Origin: an uncultured Verrucomicrobiota bacterium
GTDB lineage: Bacteria > Verrucomicrobiota > Kiritimatiellia > CAIQIC01 > Lenti-01
Direction: 5' to 3'
NCBI GenBank assembly: GCA_937872095.1
Contig: CALMNW010000063.1
Location: forward strand, 1-64,000
Length of the DNA: 64,000 nt
In this document: one piece after another, positions 26,037 through 34,801 of the stretch
How the letters are laid out: the number at the start of each line of letters is the position of its first letter
Numbering within the stretch: the stretch's first letter is position 1
Made by a program: the position numbers and the translations under genes
Notes under the pieces: model-generated
Told to the model about the DNA's origin: nothing
What the model saw: the letters and a program-made list of their open reading frames with translations, nothing else
The model's database searches: none

Positions 26037-27698
26037 ATGGCCAAGGATTTCACGGTTTCGCGCTATATCCTGCAACGCCTGAAACAAGCGGGGGTGGACC
26101 ATCTGTTCGGCGTGCCCGGCGATTACGTCCTCGATTTCCTCGACGAGGTCATGGCCAGTCCGATCCGCTGGGTCGGCACCTGCAACGAACTGAACGCCGG
26201 TTACGCGGCGGACGGCTATGCCCGCCTGAAAGGCCTCGGCGGGGCGGTGGTCACGTTCGGCGTGGGCGGACTGAGCATCCTGAATGCCGTCGCCGGCGCT
26301 TTCGCGGAGCAGGTGCCCCTGATCGTCGTTTCCGGCGCGCCTCCGGCGCGGCGCCGGGAGGCGGGCGCGCGGGTCCACCATCTGGTGGATACCTACCAGC
26401 TGCAGTTGGAGGTGTACCGCAAGATCACCGCCGCCGCCGTCCTCCTGACCGATCCGGAAACCGCGCCCGACGAAATCGACCGCGTGCTCGCCGCATGCCT
26501 TGCCCGCAAACTGCCGGGCTATATCGAGTTGCCGGCCGACATGGCCGGCCGGCCCTGCCGCGCGCCCAATCCGGCGTGGCGGCCCGCCGCGCCCGTTTCC
26601 GATCCCGCGCAACTGGCCGCCGCCGTCACCGAGGCCGTCGCGCGGTTCGACCGCGCGGAACATCCCTTGGCCCTGATCGGCCTGGAACTGGCGCGGCAAC
26701 GGCTCGGGGCCGACGCGTTGCGTCTCGTCGAGACGGTCGAAATCCCGTTTGCCTCGATGCTCAGCAGCAAGAGCCTGCTGCCGGAGTTCCATCCGCAGTT
26801 CGTCGGCATCTACCAGGGCGGCTGGAGCCGGGAACCCGTGCGCCGGCAGGTCGAAGAAGCGGATTGCCTCTTGTCGCTGGGCGTATGGCTGACGGATCTG
26901 GACACCGGCCTGTTCAGCGCGCGGTTCGACGAGCAGCGCACGATCTTCGCGGGCGGCGGCCAGGTACGCATCGGCGGGCAGGTTTTCGAAGGCGTGCAAC
27001 TGGGGGATTTCGTGCGCGCGCTGGTTCCGGCGCTGCGGCCGCGGTCCTACCTGGAATCCCATCCCGCGCAGCCGCGGCAACCGCGCGCGCCGTTCGTCGC
27101 CAAGCCCGCCTGCGGACTGACCGCGCCGCGGCTCTACGAATGCCTGGACGGATTCCTCGACGACCAAATGGTGCTGCTGGCCGAACCGGGCGACGCTTTC
27201 TGCGCCGCGCCGGATTTTCTGATCGAGGAAGCGGAAAACTTCATCGTGCAGACCTACTACGCCTCCATCGGCTACTGCACGCCCGCGGCGCTGGGCGTGG
27301 CCGTGGCCCGGCCGGACAAGCGGCCCGTCGTGCTGACCGGCGACGGCGCGCTGCAGATGACCGCGCAGGAAATCTCCACGCTGATCCGCCAGCGCTGTCC
27401 CGCCATCGTGGTGGTGATCAACAACGACGGCTATCTCGTCGAGCGCGAACTCCACGTGGACGGCGCCTACAACGATCTCCAGATGTGGCACTATGCCCGG
27501 TTGCCGGGCACGTTCGACCAAGCCGGCGATTTCGCCGTCGGCGTCCGCGCGGCTACGGAAGAAGAACTCGTCGCCGCGCTCGACCGTGCCCGGAGGGAGC
27601 GGGATAAATTCCATCTGATCGAGGCTTGGCTGCCCAACCGCGATTGCTCCGCAGGCCTGCGGCAACTCGGCGAAGCCTTCCGCCGGCAACAGAAATAA
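26037..27698 (+). CDS. ThDP-dependent 2-oxoacid decarboxylase (pyruvate/indolepyruvate decarboxylase type)
   Basis: A 553-residue cytosolic enzyme that removes CO2 from a 2-oxoacid to give an aldehyde. It has the catalytic glutamate E51 in the CNELNAGYAADGYAR segment, the central domain, and the ThDP/Mg motif from G435-D436-G437 to the INNDGY segment. The HH pair expected in pyruvate decarboxylases is visible as VHHLVDTY near residue 118. The frame starts earlier, but ATG 26037 has GGAAAGGGA 6 nt upstream and begins the family alignment. It stands alone. Pyruvate, phenylpyruvate or indolepyruvate are all possible substrates. Confidence 0.9.
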   Translation: MAKDFTVSRYILQRLKQAGVDHLFGVPGDYVLDFLDEVMASPIRWVGTCNELNAGYAADGYARLKGLGGAVVTFGVGGLSILNAVAGAFAEQVPLIVVSGAPPARRREAGARVHHLVDTYQLQLEVYRKITAAAVLLTDPETAPDEIDRVLAACLARKLPGYIELPADMAGRPCRAPNPAWRPAAPVSDPAQLAAAVTEAVARFDRAEHPLALIGLELARQRLGADALRLVETVEIPFASMLSSKSLLPEFHPQFVGIYQGGWSREPVRRQVEEADCLLSLGVWLTDLDTGLFSARFDEQRTIFAGGGQVRIGGQVFEGVQLGDFVRALVPALRPRSYLESHPAQPRQPRAPFVAKPACGLTAPRLYECLDGFLDDQMVLLAEPGDAFCAAPDFLIEEAENFIVQTYYASIGYCTPAALGVAVARPDKRPVVLTGDGALQMTAQEISTLIRQRCPAIVVVINNDGYLVERELHVDGAYNDLQMWHYARLPGTFDQAGDFAVGVRAATEEELVAALDRARRERDKFHLIEAWLPNRDCSAGLRQLGEAFRRQQK

Positions 27699-27839
27699 GC
27701 ATTCACATTCATCATATCGCGAAATGCGGGCGACGGCAAACGTTCGCCGCCGCTTGTCCAAATGGGCCGCGCCGGATGGTCTTTATGTGGGTGTCCAAAT
27801 GATGGCAGCGAAGGGGTGGATACCAACGATGCTTTGTCA

Positions 27840-27881
27840 TTGACAGAAATTATATATATAGCAAAATTAATCTATGTAAGA
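27840..27881 (+). promoter_or_regulatory. AT-rich probable promoter region of the trimeric adhesin gene
   Basis: The 281-nt gap 27699-27979 turns sharply AT-rich here. A perfect TTGACA at 27840-27845 is followed by a run of TA repeats and AAAATTAAT, but no hexamer at the ideal spacing matches TATAAT well. I regard this as the likely promoter region without naming the -10. Nothing else is visible in the gap. Confidence 0.4.
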
Positions 27882-27979
27882 TCAACCACTGACGCGGGAG
27901 GTGTTCAGCAGCGATAGATCGACAAAATGAACGAATGATGGCTTGGAAACCTACAAATCGTCAGAACGGATGGATAATA

Positions 27980-29545
27980 ATGAAAAAAGCAAGTCTGGGT
28001 CTTGTCTCCTTGATGATCGCTACCGTTTGTTCATATTCTCAAACGACATATCACCAAGTGTCCGGTTCGGAAGCTGGGGATATGGCGATTCAATATATGG
28101 GGTCGGAAACATGGGATTACCGGCTGCCGTGGGTTGACGTCGACGATTTGCGCATGTCTGCCGCTGCATGGGCGAATCCAGATGCGAGCGCTGGGTCCTG
28201 CAATATTGCCATGGGCATCGGGAGCGTCGCCGAAGGGTTTGAAAGCCTGGCATGCGGGGGGCATTATCCATGGGCGACCGGAACGTGCGCCACGGCAATC
28301 GGCGGTACATCGTTGCAGGTAGCGGGCAATTGTTCCGCGGCCGTTGGCGGATACATGACCTCGATCAGTGGACTTTATGCGTCCGTTATCGGTGGAAGTG
28401 GCAACGAGATATTTGGCGGTAATTATTCCGCCATTCTGGGTGGCCAAAACAACGGCGTGGGGGCGATGTGGTCAACGATTTCCGGTGGCGGCAATAACAA
28501 TATCTACATCGGAGACGGGGAATTCATTGCCGGCGGGAATGGCAACACTATTTACGGAGTGGCCTGGAACAACGGTTTCAACACGGTGGGGGGCGGTCAA
28601 TACAATCTGATCAGCAACATGTCCCGTTGCGTGATTGGCGGCGGTCAAAATAATGTCATTAAAAGCGAAAGCGTTCCTCCATATGCCCATACCATTGGCG
28701 GTGGAATTGGGAATATGATTTATCTCACCAATCCGTCACTCGCTGCCAACACGATCGTCGGCGGATACTGCAATGGAATGACCAATTGTTATGGGAGCAC
28801 TATATCGGGTGGCGCCAACAACTCCATCACCGGGGCTTATGAAAGCGTCGTGTCAGGTGGTGCAGGAAATACCGTCTATGGTTCCGGCAACGGCATTGCC
28901 AGCGGCGCCGGGAATGTTGTCACCGGGCAATATTCCGCGGTTGCGGGCGGGAACAACAATCGCGCCGTGGGCACTTGCGCTACGGTATTGGGCGGATATT
29001 ACAATGTTGCGACAGGTAGTTATTCCGTTGCCGCGGGCTATCGCGCAGCGGCGTTGCAGGGCAGCTTCGTGTTTGCCGGTGCAACCTCGGGACTGACGAA
29101 CAGCGCCATCAACCAATTTTGGGTGAAGGCGCCTGGCGGCACGCGGTTCATTTCCAACGATGCGGGGACGACCGGCGTCGAACTGCCGGCCGGCGGAAAC
29201 GGCTGGAATGTCCTGTGCGACAGAAAATTGAAGCACGATGCCAAAATGGTGCAATCCAAACAGGCGCTGGAAGCCGTCATGATGTTGAACGTCGAGACCT
29301 TCCATACAGATGCCGGAAAGGATGCGGCCGAACGACCGGTCTATCTGGGAATCATGGCGAATGAATTCAACGACGCCCTGGAAAGTCTCGGTGCCGACCG
29401 GAATGTCACCGCGGAAGGATACAACACCGTGGATACGACCGCGGCGATGGCGATGTCCGTTGCGGCGATCCAAGCCCAACAAGTGCAGATCAAGGCGCTC
29501 CAGGAAGAAATTTCCCAACTGCGCGCCCAGCTTGCACAACGCTAG
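27980..29545 (+). CDS. Trimeric head-repeat protein with S74-type intramolecular chaperone domain
   Basis: A 521-residue exported protein with a signal peptide (about 1-20). From about residue 55 to 385 it is a long series of YadA-like repeats of the form SxIxGGxxN. Then comes a C-terminal domain with CDRKLKHD (413-420), NVETFHT, YLGIMANEFNDAL and a last coiled coil (AAIQAQQVQIKALQEEISQL), the layout of the peptidase S74 / tail-fibre trimerisation chaperone. The usual cleavage serine is a cysteine (C413). Base composition is less GC-rich than its neighbours. ATG 27980 is chosen for the signal peptide; a longer frame begins at 27935. It has its own terminator. Confidence 0.8.
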   Translation: MKKASLGLVSLMIATVCSYSQTTYHQVSGSEAGDMAIQYMGSETWDYRLPWVDVDDLRMSAAAWANPDASAGSCNIAMGIGSVAEGFESLACGGHYPWATGTCATAIGGTSLQVAGNCSAAVGGYMTSISGLYASVIGGSGNEIFGGNYSAILGGQNNGVGAMWSTISGGGNNNIYIGDGEFIAGGNGNTIYGVAWNNGFNTVGGGQYNLISNMSRCVIGGGQNNVIKSESVPPYAHTIGGGIGNMIYLTNPSLAANTIVGGYCNGMTNCYGSTISGGANNSITGAYESVVSGGAGNTVYGSGNGIASGAGNVVTGQYSAVAGGNNNRAVGTCATVLGGYYNVATGSYSVAAGYRAAALQGSFVFAGATSGLTNSAINQFWVKAPGGTRFISNDAGTTGVELPAGGNGWNVLCDRKLKHDAKMVQSKQALEAVMMLNVETFHTDAGKDAAERPVYLGIMANEFNDALESLGADRNVTAEGYNTVDTTAAMAMSVAAIQAQQVQIKALQEEISQLRAQLAQR

Positions 29546-29562
29546 CATGTTTTAATACCATC

Positions 29563-29592
29563 GCCCTTGCCGCGATGCGGCAAGGGCTTTTT
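29563..29592 (+). terminator. Intrinsic terminator after the trimeric adhesin gene
   Basis: GCCCTTGCCGC (29563-29573) and GCGGCAAGGGC (29577-29587) form a perfect 11-bp stem with a 3-nt loop, followed by TTTTT. Strong rho-independent terminator 17 nt after the stop codon. Confidence 0.92.
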
Positions 29593-29670
29593 CAAATCAG
29601 CCAGGCCACCAAGCAGGGGCGAAATTGAGCGACGCCATAAATTAGGGAAAGACGCTGAAAGATAAAGGGG

Positions 29671-29712
29671 AAATCGAGCCGCGAGACGGCTCTTGCGCGG
29701 GGAATCGCGGCT
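29671..29712 (+). repeat. Dispersed intergenic repeat, copy 2
   Basis: A 42-bp sequence containing GCCGCGAGACGGCTC and ending GAATCGCGGCT. The copy at 32337-32378 matches 39 of 42 positions. It lies between the adhesin gene and the DUF2141 gene. Confidence 0.75.
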
Positions 29713-29770
29713 CCGGGGGATTGGCGCGCGAATGCGGGCGAGGCCGGCTTCCCGCTCCAGACGTCGGGAT

Positions 29771-30220
29771 CTAGAGTTCCAGATCCAGGATCAACTGGGA
29801 CGGAGCCGGGTCGGCAGAGCGTTGCAAGCGAAAACGCGCGCCCTCCCAGGATGCCCGGTCGGGTTTGGCCCGGATGCCGTTGGAAATGGCCCAGGGTTCC
29901 CGGGGCCGCCCCAGCCAATCCCGGTCCAATTTCCGGTTCCCGTTCAGGTCCAAATAGGCCTTGAGCGCATAGAATCCCGGGGGGAGATCCGTGAACGGCA
30001 ATCTGGCGACGGCATCGGCGGCAGGGCTTGCCGCCTGCGCCATCGGCGGTTCTTGATCTAGAAACTGGGATAGGGAGGAACAGAGGGCCACCCGCACTTC
30101 GCCGGTCGTGCCGGGCGGCAGGCGGACGACGACCTGGAGACTTGCTTCGGGCGGATCCGCGGCGGCCCATATCCCGGTGCCCAGCAGAAACAACGCCCCG
30201 ATCCCGGCCGCCCGGTTCAT
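29771..30220 (-). CDS. Exported DUF2141 protein
   Basis: A 149-residue exported protein with a signal peptide (about 1-21, ending WAAAD). It carries the DUF2141 pattern: an opening EVRVALCSSLSQFLD strand, FTDLPPGFYALKAYLDLNGN, then KLDRDWLGRPREPWAISN and WEGARFRL. The family is periplasmic or outer-surface with no established function, and the LDLNGNRKLD segment could bind calcium. The start overlaps the DUF116 stop by 4 nt, so the two are coupled; this is an unexpected pairing of an exported and a cytosolic protein. Confidence 0.85.
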   Translation of the reverse strand: MNRAAGIGALFLLGTGIWAAADPPEASLQVVVRLPPGTTGEVRVALCSSLSQFLDQEPPMAQAASPAADAVARLPFTDLPPGFYALKAYLDLNGNRKLDRDWLGRPREPWAISNGIRAKPDRASWEGARFRLQRSADPAPSQLILDLEL

Positions 30221-30669
30221 GCCGGGGTTCCCAGCAGTTTCCGGATGGAGGCGCGCACCGCATCGACGTCCACCCGCGTGTTTTTGCAGGGGCCGTTCGG
30301 GCGCTCGTTGGGGATGGCGATGACCCGCTTGGGCAGAACGGCGCGAATGCCGTCCGCCAGCTCTTTCTCGCAGGCCACGGCCACGACCGCCATCACCGCG
30401 GGATCGCGCACCACGGCGATGGCCTCGCGTCCCCCCGAAACCAGATGGCACCGAATGCCGAATTCGTCGCGCAGCTGCAGCATGTCCGCCACGTTGCATT
30501 GCCCGCAGCGGTTGCATTGATCGACGTCCTGGGTGATGTTCGACTCGCAGGTGCACCGCTGGAGGCAATGGGGAACCAGCAACAGGAGGTTTTCCGGAGA
30601 AACCCGGCCGCCCGGGAAACGGTTGCGCAGCCGGTTCAAGCCCAGGATGAGGGATTCCAGCGCGTTCAT
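30217..30669 (-). CDS. DUF116 family protein
   Basis: A 150-residue cytosolic protein with the DUF116 cysteine pattern (PHCLQRCTC then QCNRCGQCNVADM) and a second half with a nucleotide-like alternation (CHLVSGGREAIAVV, AVVAVACEKELADGI, VIAIPNERPNGPCKN). The cysteines could bind zinc or an iron-sulphur cluster. ATG 30669 is preferred to an upstream in-frame start because homology begins at NALESLIL. It is the first gene of a two-gene unit with DUF2141 and is divergent from the carotenoid-type oxidoreductase. Function unknown. Confidence 0.8.
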   Translation of the reverse strand: MNALESLILGLNRLRNRFPGGRVSPENLLLLVPHCLQRCTCESNITQDVDQCNRCGQCNVADMLQLRDEFGIRCHLVSGGREAIAVVRDPAVMAVVAVACEKELADGIRAVLPKRVIAIPNERPNGPCKNTRVDVDAVRASIRKLLGTPA

Positions 30670-30772
30670 GGACCGATTTGAGAATATGCGCGGCGGCGGC
30701 GATGGCGGCTTGTCCTGAACATGAGCCAAGGGTAGCATGGCGATGGTGAGGTGTCAAAAACCGGAGGACGAA

Positions 30773-32299
30773 ATGGGCGAAATAGGCGACAAGGGGAAGC
30801 CGCGCGTGGTGATCGTCGGAGCGGGTCCCGGGGGCCTGACCTGCGCGATGATGTTGGCCTACCGGGGACTTTCGGTCACGGTTCTCGAGGCGAAACCTCA
30901 GGTGGGCGGCCGGAACGCCACGCTTCGCTTGGGGCCGTATGTTTTCGACACCGGTCCGACTTTCCTGATGCTGCGGCAAATCCTGGACGAGGTCTTCGAG
31001 GAATCCGGCGTCGCGACGGCCGAAGTGCTGGACGTGCGGGCCTTGGATCCCATGTATCACCTGGTGTTTCGCGACAAAACGCTGAAGGTGACGCCGGACC
31101 ACGAACGGATGCGGCAGGAAATCGAACGCTGCTTTCCCGGCAAGGGGGGGCGCTACAACCGGTTTCTCGTGCAGGAAAAGCAACGGTTCCGGCGCTTGTA
31201 TCCCTGCTTGCAAAAATCCTACCACCGTTTCCGGACTTTGTTCCATCCCGACATGCTCCGCGCGCTGCCCCATCTCTCTCTCGGACGCAGCTTGTTCGAC
31301 GTGGTGTACGGCCTGTTCGGAGATGAGGATCTGGCGTTGTCGTTTACCTTCCAGTCCAAATATCTGGGGATGTCGCCGTGGGATTGCCCCGGGCTGTTCG
31401 CGATGATCCCGTATATCGAACACGGGCTGGGCATCTACCACGTCGCCGGCGGACTGAGCCGCATTTCCGATGCCATGGCCGAGGTGGCCGTCCGGCACGG
31501 AGCCGCCATCCGCTGCTCCGCGCCGGTGAAGCGCGTGATCGTGAAGGCCGGCCAGGCCTGCGGAGTCGAACTCGAAAGCGGCGAGCGCATCGAGGCCGAT
31601 GAAGTCGTCCTCAACGCCGACTTCGGGCATGCCATGACGCACCTGTTCGAACCCGGCGTCCTCAAGAAATACGTCCCCGCCAATCTGGCCCGGAAGAAAC
31701 TCTCCTGTTCCACCTACATGCTGTATCTCGGAACCGACCGGCAGTGGAATCTTCCGCACCACGCCATCTATTTCGCCCGCGATTATCGCGCCAACGTCGC
31801 GGGCATCTTCCAGGGGCGGATGCCCACCGACGACATCTCGTTCTACGTGCGCAACGCCTCCGCCACGGATCCGACCCTGGCGCCGCCCGGGCATTCCGCC
31901 ATCTACGTGCTGGTGCCGGTCCCCAACGCGCGCAGCGGGATCGACTGGTCGCAACAGGGCGGTTTCCGCGAGACCGTGCTGGCCGCCCTCGAGCGGCGGG
32001 CGGGCCTGACCGGCCTGCGGGAGAGCATCCGGGAGGAAAAAATCCTGACGCCCGACGACTGGAAGAACGAATACGGCGTGTATGAAGGCGCCACCTTCAA
32101 TTTGGCCCACAACGTCGGCCAAATGCTCTATTTCCGCCCTCGCAATCGGTTCGAAGAGGTGGGCCACTGCTATCTGGTCGGCGGCGGCACGCATCCCGGC
32201 AGCGGGCTGCCCACGATCTACGAATCGGGCCGCATCGCGGCCAACTTGATCTCCAAGCAATACCGCGTGAATTTCACGTCCAAGAATCTGGAAATCTGA
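30773..32299 (+). CDS. Phytoene desaturase-like FAD-dependent oxidoreductase
   Basis: A 508-residue flavoprotein of the CrtI/CrtN family, which desaturates, isomerises or oxidises carotenoid-type polyenes. The Rossmann motif VVIVGAGPGGL (13-22) with E39 binds FAD; the FDTGPTFL segment and the C-terminal GGGTHPGSGLPTIYESGR are family marks. Upstream in-frame ATGs at 30737 and 30743 exist, but ATG 30773 has GGAGG 5 nt upstream and starts at the flavin domain. No phytoene synthase or other carotenoid gene lies in the window, so the exact substrate is open. Confidence 0.85.
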   Translation: MGEIGDKGKPRVVIVGAGPGGLTCAMMLAYRGLSVTVLEAKPQVGGRNATLRLGPYVFDTGPTFLMLRQILDEVFEESGVATAEVLDVRALDPMYHLVFRDKTLKVTPDHERMRQEIERCFPGKGGRYNRFLVQEKQRFRRLYPCLQKSYHRFRTLFHPDMLRALPHLSLGRSLFDVVYGLFGDEDLALSFTFQSKYLGMSPWDCPGLFAMIPYIEHGLGIYHVAGGLSRISDAMAEVAVRHGAAIRCSAPVKRVIVKAGQACGVELESGERIEADEVVLNADFGHAMTHLFEPGVLKKYVPANLARKKLSCSTYMLYLGTDRQWNLPHHAIYFARDYRANVAGIFQGRMPTDDISFYVRNASATDPTLAPPGHSAIYVLVPVPNARSGIDWSQQGGFRETVLAALERRAGLTGLRESIREEKILTPDDWKNEYGVYEGATFNLAHNVGQMLYFRPRNRFEEVGHCYLVGGGTHPGSGLPTIYESGRIAANLISKQYRVNFTSKNLEI

Positions 32300-32336
32300 T
32301 TTCGTTCGGTGGCCGCCGCAAGACGGAAATAGGGGC

Positions 32337-32378
32337 AAATCAAGCCGCGAGACGGCTCCTGCGCGGAGAATCGCGGCT
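32337..32378 (+). repeat. Dispersed intergenic repeat, copy 3
   Basis: Matches the 29671-29712 copy at 39 of 42 positions. It lies between the phytoene desaturase-like gene and the STAS gene promoter. Confidence 0.75.
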
Positions 32379-32460
32379 TACGGGGTCTGGCGGGAGCAAG
32401 CGGATATAACCGCTTACATGCAAATCAAATATGGCAATTCCGCAAAGAACGGCCGATCGG

Positions 32461-32488
32461 TTGCAGAATCCGACATTTGGAATATATT
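32461..32488 (+). promoter_or_regulatory. Promoter of the STAS-domain gene
   Basis: TTGCAG (32461-32466) and TATATT (32483-32488) are spaced by 16 bp in a locally AT-rich stretch. Transcription would start near 32495, giving a leader of about 64 nt to the chosen start codon. Confidence 0.55.
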
Positions 32489-32558
32489 AATAATAGATTA
32501 CGGAAGGATGAGAGACGAAAAAGATCAGATCGGTTTGGGTTTTGTGAGTGGTCAAGTC

Positions 32559-32915
32559 ATGCAAGCGGGCGCGTTAAAACTGGAAACGGAAGCCACGGAC
32601 GGCGTCCTGATGGTGCACGTTTCCGGGCCGTTGGATTCCGCCACCTACGATCAATTCAAGGCGTTCATGGATCCGATCGTCGCCCAGTCCCACGTCTCCA
32701 TCGTGCTGGATTGCCGGAAACTGACCTACGTGAATAGCCATGCCTGGACGCTGCTCATGCACTATCACCGGGCAGCCATGCAGGAACTCTCGGATTTCAT
32801 CGTCGCCGCGTTCAGCTCGCGGCTGTTGAAAGGCATTCAACGGATGGGCCTGGGCAAGTATCTGACGTGGTCGCCCACGATCGAAGAGGCCCTGCATCCG
32901 GCCTTCGCCTCGTAG
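32559..32915 (+). CDS. STAS-domain protein (anti-sigma factor antagonist type)
   Basis: A 118-residue protein with a STAS fold: VLMVHVSGPLDSATYDQF opening strand and helix, SIVLDCRKLTYVNSHAWTLL with the serine that is phosphorylated in SpoIIAA-like proteins, and a closing ITAALHPAF-like helix (EEALHPAF). In such switches a kinase inactivates the antagonist by phosphorylating that serine, but no kinase is encoded nearby. ATG 32559 follows a weak GAGTGG; in-frame codons upstream extend the frame but add non-homologous residues. Confidence 0.75.
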   Translation: MQAGALKLETEATDGVLMVHVSGPLDSATYDQFKAFMDPIVAQSHVSIVLDCRKLTYVNSHAWTLLMHYHRAAMQELSDFIVAAFSSRLLKGIQRMGLGKYLTWSPTIEEALHPAFAS

Positions 32916-32952
32916 ACTCCGCGGCGGGAGTCTGCTCTAAAGATGGACCCTG

Positions 32953-33444
32953 TTACGGCTCGTCTGTCCACGACTCGTGGGAATGCACGATCTTCCAGCC
33001 CGCGGCTTCTTTTTTCCAGATCATCGTGAAAACGTGCTTGGATTTCAGGGTCTGCCCGCCGGCCAACGTCATGTCGGTCTTTTCCGCGCTGGTCAGCACG
33101 GCCAGATCGGGGGCCAGGACCGTCACGCGCACGTCGAGCGGCTCCAGCTGCTGGCTTTCCCGCATGGCGAAGTTGGCCGTGATGGCCTGCACCCATTCGT
33201 CGCGCGCGGCGAACGACTCCGTGCCGGCGATGGCGGAGACAAACCCGTCCGCGGCGTAAAACCCGGACCAGGCGGCCGCATCCTTCTGGTTGATCGCGGC
33301 GACCAGCTGGCCGAACTGGCCTTTGACCTCGCCGACGATCGCTTCCTTCTCCGCCGCCGTGAGGACGTTGGACGGGCAGCGGCAACCCGACAGCAGCAGC
33401 AGCAGCGCGGCGATGATCCAGAGGGTCCGATGAATAGACTTCAT
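32953..33444 (-). CDS. SnoaL/NTF2-like lipoprotein
   Basis: A 163-residue lipoprotein. The signal ends in a lipobox with the cysteine at C21 (LLSGC). The mature protein has the NTF2-like cone fold: helix QFGQLVAAINQKDAAAWSGFYAADGFVS, the aromatic pocket, and paired strands VRVTVLAPDLAVLTS, HVFTMIWKKEAAGWKIVHSHES. The family (SnoaL/DUF4440) includes enzymes and binding proteins; no catalytic residues can be assigned. AAAGGAA precedes ATG 33444. It is convergent with the STAS gene. Confidence 0.8.
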   Translation of the reverse strand: MKSIHRTLWIIAALLLLLSGCRCPSNVLTAAEKEAIVGEVKGQFGQLVAAINQKDAAAWSGFYAADGFVSAIAGTESFAARDEWVQAITANFAMRESQQLEPLDVRVTVLAPDLAVLTSAEKTDMTLAGGQTLKSKHVFTMIWKKEAAGWKIVHSHESWTDEP

Positions 33445-33702
33445 GATTCGTTCCTTTCGCGTGTCGGGTTTCGGGAAATGGCGACGGTTGAATTGCCGAC
33501 AAGGCTATACGGAGAGGAGCGGGTTGGCAATCCGGAAACCGGCCGGAACCATCGCCCAATGAGCCGGTCCGTGGCAAAAACAGGGGGGGCGGAACGCCGT
33601 TTTTGTTCCTGAAGGGACCGCTTTACGACCGGATAAAAAGGGGGCATCATCGTTCCCCAATGCCGGATCCGGCTGCCGCCGGCCATGGAAGGAAATAGAA
33701 CG

Positions 33703-34584
33703 ATGAATTCGAAGCTCCGGATCGCTCTCGCGGTTTGCGTATTTCTCCTGCTGGGCGTCTCCATCCTGGCGGTGCACTCCACCTTGAATGCCGTCCGGTC
33801 GGATCGGAAAGCGGCGATCGCCCGGGCGGAAGCCAATGTTTTGCGGCAACGGTTGCAGGAACTGGCCGAAGATCTGCCGGCTCCTTCCGCCGGCATGGAT
33901 GCGGACGTCTGGCGGGCGCGCGTGAGCCGGCTGCAGGCGCAGCTCGGCGAGAAGGATCGCCTGATCGCGTCGCTGCGGCAATCGGCCGCAGCCGCGCCGA
34001 CGTCGGATCCGGAAGGCACCGTCTCGACCACTCCGCCCGCGGATGAACGGCGTCCCCGGCGCGATCGGAACGCCTGGCTCGAAGAAATCAAGCAGACGGA
34101 TCCCCAGCGCTACGAAGAGATCCAGACGCGGCGCCAAGAAGCCCGGCAGCGGATGCAGCGATCGATCGCCGAACAGGCGACCTACTTCCTCGACCGCGAC
34201 GTGGCGAAAATGGACGAACCCGAGCGCGCGGAGTACGAGCGGCTGCTGGGGTTGCTCGACGAAACCTGGCGCCTGTCCGAGCAAATACAGTCGGATCTGC
34301 CCCCCGAGGAGCGCCATGATCTCATGCGGACCATGCGCGAGAACATGCAGGAACTCACGCCGATGATGGAAACGGAACGGGACCGGGCCTTTTACGAGAT
34401 CGGGCGGGACTTCGGATATTCCGAGAGCGAGGCGCAGGAGTTCACGGAATACCTGAATGGGATCATCGACGTCACCTCCATGCGCACGCTGTTCGGAGGC
34501 ATGCACGGAGGCGGTCCCCGTGGCGGCGGCGACCGCGGCGGCGGCGACCGCAGCGGCGGCCAATCCGGCTTAGGTCGGCCCTGA
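33703..34584 (+). CDS. Membrane-anchored coiled-coil protein with Gly-rich tail
   Basis: A 293-residue protein with one N-terminal hydrophobic segment (about 5-25), a long charged helix likely to form a coiled coil (about 30-230), and a C-terminal tail of glycine/arginine/aspartate repeats (HGGGPRGGGDRGGG). One end is held in the membrane with the rest in the periplasm. The glutamate/methionine-rich helical part (ETWRLSEQIQSDLPPEERHDLM) recalls metal- or stress-sensing periplasmic adaptor proteins such as Spy/CpxP/ZraP, though no signature is complete. ATG 33703 with GGAAGGAAA upstream is chosen. Confidence 0.6.
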   Translation: MNSKLRIALAVCVFLLLGVSILAVHSTLNAVRSDRKAAIARAEANVLRQRLQELAEDLPAPSAGMDADVWRARVSRLQAQLGEKDRLIASLRQSAAAAPTSDPEGTVSTTPPADERRPRRDRNAWLEEIKQTDPQRYEEIQTRRQEARQRMQRSIAEQATYFLDRDVAKMDEPERAEYERLLGLLDETWRLSEQIQSDLPPEERHDLMRTMRENMQELTPMMETERDRAFYEIGRDFGYSESEAQEFTEYLNGIIDVTSMRTLFGGMHGGGPRGGGDRGGGDRSGGQSGLGRP

Positions 34585-34635
34585 GTCCACCGGCCGGGGA
34601 AGCATTTGCCGCCGGCAGAATCTATCAAACCGCAC

Positions 34636-34691
34636 GACGGCCTCCTTGGCAGGGGACTCGCGGCTTATGTCGCAATGGTCACCGGTGTCTT
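34636..34691. repeat. Diverged dispersed repeat with an adjoining shared 14-mer
   Basis: A diverged copy of the GGCTC...TCGCGGCT family (34636-34665) followed at 34678-34691 by GTCACCGGTGTCTT. The same 14-mer occurs at 35985-35998, so the membrane sensor gene 34802-35701 lies between two copies. Nothing else is seen in the 217-nt gap 34585-34801. Confidence 0.5.
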
Positions 34692-34801
34692 GGGAACGGG
34701 GGCATGCGGGGGGGCGGGCGGGGGAATCCGGACCGAAGCCAGATGACCCGTGCGGCAGGAGGCGGGAAGGGGAGGATGCAGGGCCGGTTCGTGACCTCTT
34801 C

